Source: Pseudomonadota bacterium (GTDB taxonomy: Bacteria > Pseudomonadota > Alphaproteobacteria > Rhizobiales > Rhizobiaceae). From it: 5,508 bases of DNA. The stretch covers positions 1 through 5,508 of the forward strand of contig JAEWHQ010000170.1 of assembly GCA_023387715.1 (NCBI GenBank), written 5' to 3'. The notes beneath the pieces are model-generated. The model was not told the origin of the DNA and made no database searches. It saw only the letters and a program-made list of their open reading frames with translations. The translations under genes and the position numbers were made by a program. Of the stretch, positions 1-5,508 are shown one piece after another; the first letter of the stretch is position 1; every line of letters begins with the position of its first letter.

Positions 1-923
1 CCGACAAGCTGACCTTGCAGCTTAAATGGGTAACGCAAGGACAGTTCGCCGGCTACTATGTCGCTAAAGATAAAGGCTTCTATGAAGAAGAAGATCTCGA
101 TGTGGAAATCAAACCGGGCGGCCCCGATGTGGCACCTCCGCAGGTGATTGCCGGTGGCGGCGCGGATGTAGTGGTGGATTGGCTGCCATCTGCCTTGGCA
201 ACGCGTGAAAAAGGTGTGCCGCTTGTCAATATTGCCCAGCCTTACAAAAAGTCGGGCATGATGCTGACCTGCCGTAAAGACACCAATATTACCAAGCCGG
301 AAGATTTCCGCGGCCGTACTTTGGGTGTCTGGTTTGGTGGTAATGAATATCCGTTTCTGTCATGGATGAGCCATCTGAAAATTCCGACCGAGGGCGGTAA
401 AGATGGCGTCGTCGTGCTCAAACAGGGCTTCAACGTCGATCCGCTCATTCAAAAACAGGCCGACTGCATTTCCACCATGACCTATAATGAATATTGGCAG
501 GTGATTGATGCCGGTATTCCGGCCGACCAGCTGGTTGTTTTCCCTTATGAAGAGCAAGGCGTTGCCACGCTGGAAGACGGCCTTTATGTGCTGGAAAAAA
601 GCCTTGAAGATCCGGCAATGGTCAACAAGCTTGCCCGTTTTGTCCGCGCTTCCATGAAGGGCTGGAAATATGCCGCCGAAAACCCGAAAGAAGCCGGTGA
701 AATCATTGTAGAAAATGACTCATCCGGTGCGCAGACTGTCGAAGTGCAAGAGCGCATGATTGCGGAAATCGGCAAGCTTCTGGATGACACCGGAACTCTT
801 GATACCGCAGCCGCAGAACGTACCGTCGATACATTGCTTGGCGGTACGTCGGATCCGGTGATTACCAAACGTCCGGAAGGTGCATGGACATCAAAAGTAA
901 CCGACGCGATGAAAGAGCTTTAA
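1..923 (+). CDS. NMT1/THI5-like ABC transporter substrate-binding protein (5' end outside window)
   Basis: Periplasmic binding protein that would capture a small molecule and deliver it to an ABC importer. The frame is open from the left edge (first full codon at 3) to the TAA at 921-923, giving 306 visible residues that begin DKLTLQLKWV. A TTG at 15 is an internal Leu codon, not a credible start: the conserved first strand of the mature protein (LQLKWV, then QFAGYYVAKDKGFY, about residues 5-27) already begins there, so the true start and signal peptide lie upstream. Other family-like segments are GGPDVAPPQVIAGGGADVVV (about 37-56), the SGMMLTC region, GVWFGGNEYPF and TMTYNEYWQVIDAG, in the order expected for the two lobes of a type II binding-protein fold. 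Relatives bind thiamine pyrimidine precursors (ThiY) or riboflavin (RibY); the opening segment recalls the RibY-like branch, but the ligand cannot be decided from sequence. No frameshift is seen. It converges on the efflux operon and has no evident link to it. Confidence 0.9.
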   Translation, partial: DKLTLQLKWVTQGQFAGYYVAKDKGFYEEEDLDVEIKPGGPDVAPPQVIAGGGADVVVDWLPSALATREKGVPLVNIAQPYKKSGMMLTCRKDTNITKPEDFRGRTLGVWFGGNEYPFLSWMSHLKIPTEGGKDGVVVLKQGFNVDPLIQKQADCISTMTYNEYWQVIDAGIPADQLVVFPYEEQGVATLEDGLYVLEKSLEDPAMVNKLARFVRASMKGWKYAAENPKEAGEIIVENDSSGAQTVEVQERMIAEIGKLLDDTGTLDTAAAERTVDTLLGGTSDPVITKRPEGAWTSKVTDAMKEL

Positions 924-944
924 GCTCTCATCACGTTTAAAAAC

Positions 945-980
945 AAAACCGCGGCGGATGAAGCCATCCGCCGCGGTTTT
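945..980. terminator. Bidirectional intrinsic terminator between convergent genes
   Basis: A perfect 16-bp GC-rich stem (arms 945-960 and 965-980) encloses the 4-base loop AAGC. On the + strand the right arm ends in T residues that continue to 981, then ATT. On the - strand the arm ends in TTTT followed by GTTTTTAAA, so both strands have a U-rich tail. The stem starts 21 bases after the binding-protein stop and 23 bases from the pump stop, so it is placed almost symmetrically to end both transcripts. The 80-base gap holds nothing else of note. Confidence 0.92.
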
Positions 981-1003
981 TATTGGTGTATTGATTAAAA
1001 AGC

Positions 1004-4000
1004 CTATTCGCCTTTTTGTTCAGCCACGGCTGCATGGCGCAGCTCATCATCAAGGCGCGAAGCCTCATGGGCTTTCGGGCTGACAAAGCGGCCAAGCAAC
1101 AGATAGGCGACCGGTGTAACATAAAGGGTTGCAAGCGTTGCAAGACCAAGACCGCCCACAATCACCCAGCCAAGCGAGATACGCGCTTCGGCACCGGCAC
1201 CCGATGCCATTACGAGCGGCACACCACCCAAGACACCACAAATCATTGTCATACAGACAGGACGCAAACGAATATTGGAGGCCTCTTCAATCGCTTCACG
1301 CAATTGATAACCACGGTCACGCAGCTGGTCGGCAAATTCGACGATCAGAATACCGTTTTTCGCCATGATACCAACCAGCAAGACCAAGCCGATCTGACTA
1401 TACACATTAAGATTGGTGCCCGTCAGCAGCATTGCCACCACCGCACAACCCAAGCCTAACGGCACTGTCGCCATCACGATCACCGCACTGATGAAGCTTT
1501 CAAACTGTGCTGCCAACACCAACAGAATGATAACAATGGCAAAGCCGAAAACCATCATCAAGCCCTGGGATGTTTCATCCAGCGTGCTTGCTTCGGCAAG
1601 CGGAATGATATGCGAACCGGCAGGCAGCAGAGGAGCTGCAACTGTTAAAGCTGTCTGATACGCATCGCCGAGGGCAAAATCATCACGCAAGCCAGTGGTG
1701 ATCGAAACCGAGCGCATACGTTCTTCACGATTCAACTGCGGAGGAACGGCTTTTTCTTCAATGTCAACAATGGATGCCATCGGCACATAGCGACCATCGG
1801 ATGTTTTGAGGAAGATATTTTCCAGATCAGTCGGATCATCCACCGGATGGGTCGTCGAAACAAGCTTCACGTCAAAGCTGCGATCACCCACATAAACCGA
1901 GCCGATTTTACGACCGTCGAGCATTGCCTGTACGGCATTGGCAAGACCGGTAATATCAATACCCAAATCCGAGGCGCGTTCACGATTAATCGTAATCGAC
2001 AATTGCGGCTGTGTCGGCTCTACCGACAAACGCGGCTTATCAAAACGCGGATCTTTTTCCAGTTCACGTACAATCGCCTGTGCTGATTGCTGCAATTTCT
2101 CATAATCATTACCGAGAATTGCAAATTGCAAACCGCTACCCGCACCACGAATACCAAGGCTGTTTGGCTGCATGGAGAAAATACGTGCTCCCGTTATGCC
2201 ACGCATACGGGCATTGGCATCAGCCATAATTTCCTGCTGGCTGCGGCTGCGTTTATCCCATGGCGCCAATGTCAGCACCACGAAGCCACTATTGGATGAA
2301 CCAAAGCTGCCGGAGATTGCATAAGTGGTCAGAATTTCACCGCTCTCACGCAACGGGCGCAATGCAACTTCCACCTTGTCCATTTGCTCACGCAGGAAAT
2401 CAACACTGATGCCTTGCGGGCCAGTGACACGCAGCATGGCGGCGGAGCGATCTTCGCTCGGCGTTAATTCCTGACGGATTTGCGTATAACCGATATAGCT
2501 GAAACTTGCGAAAATAACCGACAGCAACACAATGGCAAAAGGTGCATTGAGACAGAACCGCAAAGAAACACGATAAAGATTGCTTAATGCACCACCGATT
2601 TTACGAACAATACCGGGTGCTTTTTCATGTTCGTCGCCGCCATTGCCTTGCTTTAAAAAGCGTGAAGCCAGCATCGGGCAAAGGGTCAGCGCCACAACGC
2701 CTGAAAGAAGTACGGCAATTGCCAGCACGAAACCAAACTCGCGGAAAAGACCTCCAGCCTGCCCCGGCAAAAATGAAATCGGCACGAAAACCGCAATCAG
2801 TGTGAGGGTTGTAGCAATGACCGCAAAAAACACTTCCCTTGTACCAAGCACAGCAGCAGCGCGTGGCCCAAGGCCCAGATTGCGGCGGCGCACAATGTTT
2901 TCCAGCACCACAATCGCATCATCAACCACCAGCCCCGTGGCCAGCACCAGCGCCAGAAGCGTGATAATATTGATGGAGAAACCTGCCAGATAAACGGCTG
3001 CCACCGTACCGATCAAAGCCACCGGCAGCGACACCGCCGGAATGATGGTGGCGCGCAAATCCCACAAGAAAACAAAAATCACCAGCACCACAATGATACC
3101 GGAAATAATCAACGCCAAAATCACCTCATGAATAGCGCCGTTAATGAAGGTCGCATCATCACTGGTTACACTGATTTCAATGCCTTCCGGCAAAGTATCT
3201 TTCAGGTTTTCAACCGCGGCACGAACCCCCTCGGAAATATCCAGCGTATTGGATTGCGCTTGGCGCACAATACCAAGACCAATGGCAGTTTTGCCGTTGG
3301 AGCGCACTTCAGAGGTAATAATATCCGGCCCAAGGGTTACCGTTGCCACATCGCGCAATTTAGTACGGTCATTGAGGCTGATATTTTCAAAACCTTCCGG
3401 TGTGGTTACGTTAGCGGTTGCCCGCACCACGATAGACTGATCACTGCTGCGCAAAGAACCGGCGGGCGCATCAAGCGCCATTGATGCCAGCGCCTTAGTG
3501 ATATCGGCAATGGTCAGGCCATAACTTGCCAACCGCCCCTGATGAATATCAATGCGGAAAATCTTGTCACGATCACCGTTGATCTGCACATCGGCAACGC
3601 CCGGCACGGCAGAAAGCACATCCGTGATCTGATCATCAACCAGCACCGTCATGTCATCAATCGACATCGAGTCTGACGTTACCGCCAGACGCATCACCGC
3701 ATCAGCATTGGCATCCGCTTTAATAATACGCGAGGCGTCGGCCTCATCGGGTAGTGAATTGACGATACGCGAAATCGCATCGCGCATATCAGCAGCAGCC
3801 ACATTGAGATCAACGCCGTCATTAAACTCAACCGTGACACGGCTGCGTCCGAAGGAGGAGTTTGATGAGATCGCCTTGACACCGGAAACACGCGCCACCG
3901 CATTTTCAATTACCTGCGTCAGCTGGCGATCAATTGTTTCGGCCGAAGCGCCACGAAACTCGGTGCTGATCGTCACAACAGGACGATCAACATCCGGCAA

Positions 4001-4165
4001 TTCACGAATATCAATACCGGAAAAAGCAGCAAGACCGGCAACAATAATCAAAATATTGAGCACCAGCGCCGATACCGGACGGCGGATAAACAAAGCTGTT
4101 AAGCCGCCGGTATTATGACCGCTCGTATTATGCTCCGGTGCTGAGGGGGACTTTAATTCACTCAA
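1004..4165 (-). CDS. RND (HAE1-type) multidrug efflux permease, inner-membrane pump
   Basis: Proton-driven exporter, the inner-membrane engine of a tripartite drug efflux pump; likely a homotrimer as in AcrB/MexB. At 1053 residues it has the normal length for the family. FIRRPV (26-31) precedes the first membrane segment (about 32-49), followed by a large periplasmic loop, membrane segments 2-6 (about 346-500), a short cytoplasmic stretch, segment 7 (about 541-558), a second periplasmic loop and segments 8-12 (about 868-1028). Proton-relay residues are in place: the Asp pair D415/D416 in GLVVDDAIVVLENI, K936 in GIMAKNGILIVEF, and R968 with T973 in RLRPVCMTM. The start is a TTG at 4165-4163: it has a GAGGG ribosome site 8 bases upstream, and no Met codon lies between it and FIRRPV. 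About 20 polar residues precede the usual start of family members. It lies 11 bases downstream of the adaptor gene and ends in TAG at 1006-1004, before the shared terminator. Substrates cannot be read from sequence, and I do not assign a named subfamily. Confidence 0.95.
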   Translation of the reverse strand: MSELKSPSAPEHNTSGHNTGGLTALFIRRPVSALVLNILIIVAGLAAFSGIDIRELPDVDRPVVTISTEFRGASAETIDRQLTQVIENAVARVSGVKAISSNSSFGRSRVTVEFNDGVDLNVAAADMRDAISRIVNSLPDEADASRIIKADANADAVMRLAVTSDSMSIDDMTVLVDDQITDVLSAVPGVADVQINGDRDKIFRIDIHQGRLASYGLTIADITKALASMALDAPAGSLRSSDQSIVVRATANVTTPEGFENISLNDRTKLRDVATVTLGPDIITSEVRSNGKTAIGLGIVRQAQSNTLDISEGVRAAVENLKDTLPEGIEISVTSDDATFINGAIHEVILALIISGIIVVLVIFVFLWDLRATIIPAVSLPVALIGTVAAVYLAGFSINIITLLALVLATGLVVDDAIVVLENIVRRRNLGLGPRAAAVLGTREVFFAVIATTLTLIAVFVPISFLPGQAGGLFREFGFVLAIAVLLSGVVALTLCPMLASRFLKQGNGGDEHEKAPGIVRKIGGALSNLYRVSLRFCLNAPFAIVLLSVIFASFSYIGYTQIRQELTPSEDRSAAMLRVTGPQGISVDFLREQMDKVEVALRPLRESGEILTTYAISGSFGSSNSGFVVLTLAPWDKRSRSQQEIMADANARMRGITGARIFSMQPNSLGIRGAGSGLQFAILGNDYEKLQQSAQAIVRELEKDPRFDKPRLSVEPTQPQLSITINRERASDLGIDITGLANAVQAMLDGRKIGSVYVGDRSFDVKLVSTTHPVDDPTDLENIFLKTSDGRYVPMASIVDIEEKAVPPQLNREERMRSVSITTGLRDDFALGDAYQTALTVAAPLLPAGSHIIPLAEASTLDETSQGLMMVFGFAIVIILLVLAAQFESFISAVIVMATVPLGLGCAVVAMLLTGTNLNVYSQIGLVLLVGIMAKNGILIVEFADQLRDRGYQLREAIEEASNIRLRPVCMTMICGVLGGVPLVMASGAGAEARISLGWVIVGGLGLATLATLYVTPVAYLLLGRFVSPKAHEASRLDDELRHAAVAEQKGE

Positions 4166-4173
4166 TGATTTTA

Positions 4174-4178
4174 CCCTC
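4174..4178 (-). promoter_or_regulatory. Ribosome binding site of the RND pump, overlapping the adaptor stop
   Basis: On the - strand GAGGG lies 8 bases before the TTG at 4165-4163 and shares two bases with the adaptor's TGA stop (4179-4177). This decides the start codon, because no ATG or GTG in frame has such a site. The arrangement suggests translational coupling: ribosomes finishing the adaptor could re-initiate on the pump. Confidence 0.7.
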
Positions 4179-5298
4179 AGTCTGCTTTTGGCGCTTTGTT
4201 GGCGGCAGCATTTTTAATGCTCACCTGCATGCCGTTGCGTAATGCCTGCACACCTTCGGTAACAATCGCATCTCCGACAGTAATAGCACCGGTCACCAAA
4301 ACGCTGGCCGAGTTGCGTTGTACGATAGTAACCGGCACTTGCTCGGCTTTATCCTCTTTTACGCGCCAAACATAAGCACCTTCCGCGCCCCATTGAATGG
4401 AAAGCGGACTGACAGACGGATATTCATCACCCGGAAAAAGCATGGTGGTGGAGAAAGACATCCCCGCCAATAGCTGATTGCGGGGATTTTCAAACACTCC
4501 GCGCACGCGCATGGTGCGACTTGCTTCATCCAGCATATTATCAATTTCGACAATCTGCCCGTCATAAACCTGTCCCGGCAAAGCAGTGGATTCTGCCTGC
4601 ATCTTCTGGCCGATCTTAATCTGCGGCACGAAACGCTCCGGCACATAAATATCGACCAGCACTTTGGATGTATCATCAAGGCGTGCCAGCACAGTTTGCG
4701 CCGTCACATAGTTGCCCGCATCCACCGGCAAAATACCAACAGTACCGGAAATCGGCGCTTTGACTGTGCGGCGCGAAAGCGCAAGCTCTGCATCCTGCAC
4801 GGTCAAACGCGCATTGGCGACAGCCAGTTCTGCGGTCACTTCCTGCACTTGTGTTGCCGTATTGGTTTTGCGCAAACGCACAATACGTTCCAGCGTATTT
4901 TCCAGATCTTTCAGAACTGTCTTGGCTTTTGCCAGAATAATTTCTTCGCTTTCAGCATCAAGCTCGGCAATCACATCACCGGCCTTCAAAACCTGACCGG
5001 CCTTTACTTTGAGCGACATTAAAGTGCCGCTTGTATAAGGTGTGACCGAAACTGTCTGAAAAGCACGAAGCGAACCAATCGCTTCCAAACGACCATTGAC
5101 GATGTCGCTGCGCGCAGGCTCGGTAACAACGAGCGTTCCACCGCGTGGCCCGCCCCCCTGACGAGACCCGGAACCTTGTGCATTTGCAGCCGCAGGCGCG
5201 CTGTCTGAGCCGGCCTGTTTGTTTTTATACACAAACCAGCCTGCCGCAGCGGCAATAATAATCAGCAGACAAATGGTTAGCTGCTTCCACAATTTCAT
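4177..5298 (-). CDS. RND efflux periplasmic adaptor (membrane fusion protein)
   Basis: Bridges the RND pump to an outer-membrane channel in the periplasm. With an ATG start at 5298-5296 the protein has 373 residues, normal for the family. A positively charged start (MKLWKQ) and one hydrophobic segment (about 7-24) look like an uncleaved membrane anchor; the only nearby Cys (C10) is not in a lipobox, so it is probably not a lipoprotein. A Gly/Ser/Ala/Gln-rich linker (about 29-54) follows. The two lipoyl half-motifs (VTPYTSGTLMSLKVKAGQVLKAGDVIAELD in two stretches, about 85-114; VKAPISGTVGILPVDAGNYV, about 179-198) flank an alpha-helical hairpin (about 116-177). Beta-barrel and membrane-proximal regions follow (VDIYVPERF, then SPLSIQWGAEGAYVW and VTEGVQALRNGMQV). 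This resembles adaptors of the MexH/AcrA type. A TTG eight codons upstream (5322) would also be in frame, but it lacks a ribosome site and would put polar residues before the anchor, so I prefer the ATG. First gene of an operon with the pump. Confidence 0.93.
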   Translation of the reverse strand: MKLWKQLTICLLIIIAAAAGWFVYKNKQAGSDSAPAAANAQGSGSRQGGGPRGGTLVVTEPARSDIVNGRLEAIGSLRAFQTVSVTPYTSGTLMSLKVKAGQVLKAGDVIAELDAESEEIILAKAKTVLKDLENTLERIVRLRKTNTATQVQEVTAELAVANARLTVQDAELALSRRTVKAPISGTVGILPVDAGNYVTAQTVLARLDDTSKVLVDIYVPERFVPQIKIGQKMQAESTALPGQVYDGQIVEIDNMLDEASRTMRVRGVFENPRNQLLAGMSFSTTMLFPGDEYPSVSPLSIQWGAEGAYVWRVKEDKAEQVPVTIVQRNSASVLVTGAITVGDAIVTEGVQALRNGMQVSIKNAAANKAPKAD

Positions 5299-5304
5299 TC
5301 GTAA

Positions 5305-5308
5305 CCCC
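5305..5308 (-). promoter_or_regulatory. Weak G-rich ribosome binding site of the adaptor gene
   Basis: On the - strand GGGG stands 6 bases before the ATG at 5298-5296. It is a poor match to GGAGG but correctly spaced, whereas the alternative TTG at 5322 is preceded by GGCTATT, with nothing comparable. It supports the shorter adaptor start. Confidence 0.4.
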
Positions 5309-5326
5309 GGCGTAAAATGCAAAATA

Positions 5327-5341
5327 GCCGTTTAAAACGGC
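5327..5341. promoter_or_regulatory. Perfect 15-bp palindrome, candidate operator
   Basis: GCCGTTTAAAACGGC has two exact 7-bp arms (5327-5333 and 5335-5341) around a single central A. The dyad lies about 28 bases upstream of the adaptor ATG and downstream of both candidate promoters, where a bound repressor would block transcription. A one-base centre makes a poor RNA hairpin, and no T run follows, so a protein-binding site (for example for a TetR-type repressor, common for RND operons) fits better than a terminator. The regulator is not in the window; the role is inferred. Confidence 0.5.
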
Positions 5342-5343
5342 GC

Positions 5344-5355
5344 ACAATTAATTGT
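5344..5355. promoter_or_regulatory. Perfect 12-bp AT-rich palindrome, candidate operator
   Basis: ACAATTAATTGT is its own reverse complement and sits two bases from the 15-bp palindrome. It falls near the predicted transcription start of the promoter candidate at 5362-5390. A related sequence, CCAATTAAACTTCT at 5387-5400, matches ACAATTAATTGTCT (5344-5357) at 10 of 14 positions, 43 bp away or about four helical turns. AT-rich palindromes arise by chance more easily than GC-containing ones, so this is less certain than its neighbour. Confidence 0.35.
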
Positions 5356-5361
5356 CTCTAC

Positions 5362-5390
5362 AAAATGCACGCTGAAAACGTCTAGTCCAA
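5362..5390 (-). promoter_or_regulatory. Candidate promoter P1 of the efflux operon
   Basis: On the - strand a -35-like TTGGAC (5390-5385) is separated by 17 bases from a weak -10-like CATTTT (5367-5362). The -10 box matches the sigma-70 consensus at only three of six bases. Transcription would begin near 5355, at the edge of the 12-bp palindrome, leaving a leader of about 57 bases. The position suits repression by a factor bound to the palindromes; the boxes alone are unconvincing. Confidence 0.25.
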
Positions 5391-5461
5391 TTAAACTTCT
5401 GTAATGCGAAACAAAGCCTCACCTGAAGCGGGGCAGATATGGTAAGTGCAAAAATATGACC

Positions 5462-5490
5462 TATATATAAAAAAAGCATATTCTTGCCAA
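5462..5490 (-). promoter_or_regulatory. Candidate promoter P2 upstream of the efflux operon
   Basis: On the - strand TTGGCA (5490-5485, five of six to the -35 consensus) is followed after exactly 17 bases by TATATA (5467-5462, four of six to the -10 consensus). By sequence it is the better promoter match of the two. It would give a leader of about 155 bases to the adaptor ATG. The T7 run in the spacer makes the area AT-rich, which raises the chance of an accidental match. Confidence 0.35.
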
Positions 5491-5508
5491 AATACCCTGC
5501 TCAAATAC

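Noticed and set aside
1016..1459. 147-codon open frame on the + strand opposite the 3' end of the pump gene
   Set aside because: The translation is rich in His, Thr, Gln and Arg, with no domain or hydrophobic core. It lies opposite conserved membrane segments and only reflects the other strand.
2580..2993. 137-codon open frame on the + strand
   Set aside because: Lies opposite the TM4-TM6 region of the pump with its conserved Asp pair; the product is Ser/Arg/Pro-rich and unlike any known protein.
3651..4118. 155-codon open frame on the + strand opposite the pump gene
   Set aside because: Antisense to the conserved N-terminal part of the RND pump. The translation is low-complexity, rich in Ser, Ala, Thr and Ile, with no recognisable domain; it mirrors the codon structure of the real gene.
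4177..5298. Adaptor as a lipoprotein because of Cys at residue 10
   Set aside because: The residues before it (LTIC) do not form a lipobox, and the Cys is at the start of the hydrophobic segment, not at its end.
5299..5322. Longer adaptor reading frame with a TTG start at 5322
   Set aside because: No ribosome site precedes it, it would add eight residues before a typical Lys-containing membrane anchor, and it would place the start against the 15-bp palindrome.
5404..5475. Possible start of a divergent + strand gene
   Set aside because: The ATG codons at 5404, 5439 and 5457 are each followed by an in-frame stop within about 14 codons, so no coding start is visible here. A divergent gene, if present, begins past the right edge.
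5468..5488. Possible terminator for a gene to the right, - strand T7 run after GCAAGAATATGC
   Set aside because: The stem has only about three base pairs around a six-base loop, far too weak to call a terminator; the T run is more likely AT-rich promoter DNA.

Overview
The window reads as ordinary chromosomal DNA from a Gram-negative bacterium. A periplasmic adaptor plus an RND pump requires a two-membrane envelope. The protein style (an NMT1/THI5-like binding protein with the FAGYYVAKDKGFY signature, and an HAE1-type pump with a MexH-like adaptor) and the roughly 50% GC by eye suggest an alphaproteobacterium of the Hyphomicrobiales, perhaps near Brucella/Ochrobactrum/Pseudochrobactrum. That placement is an impression from protein similarity and has not been tested by a search.

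Layout. (1) Positions 1-923, + strand: the 3' part of a gene for an ABC-transporter substrate-binding protein of the NMT1/THI5-like family; its signal peptide and start lie to the left of the window. (2) Positions 924-1003: an 80-base gap between convergent genes, dominated by a perfect 16-bp stem with a 4-base loop that should terminate transcription from both sides. (3) Positions 1004-4165, - strand: a full-length RND (HAE1-type) multidrug efflux permease with its proton-relay residues intact. (4) Positions 4177-5298, - strand: its membrane-fusion (periplasmic adaptor) protein. The two genes are 11 bases apart and the pump's ribosome binding site lies over the adaptor's stop codon, so they form a two-gene operon, adaptor first. 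(5) Positions 5299-5508: an AT-richer leader/promoter region with no convincing gene. It holds two perfect palindromes (15 and 12 bp), a degenerate repeat of the second one 43 bp away, and two candidate sigma-70-type promoters pointing into the efflux operon.

How the genes work together. Adaptor and permease should form the inner-membrane and periplasmic parts of a tripartite proton-driven export pump. No outer-membrane TolC-type channel is encoded in the window and the operon ends in a strong terminator, so the channel must be supplied from elsewhere. The binding protein is convergent and functionally unrelated; it would feed an ABC importer whose other parts are probably upstream, outside the window.

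I found no mobile element, CRISPR array, tRNA or rRNA, frameshifted gene or clearly novel system. The most interesting material is the palindrome-rich control region of the efflux operon.
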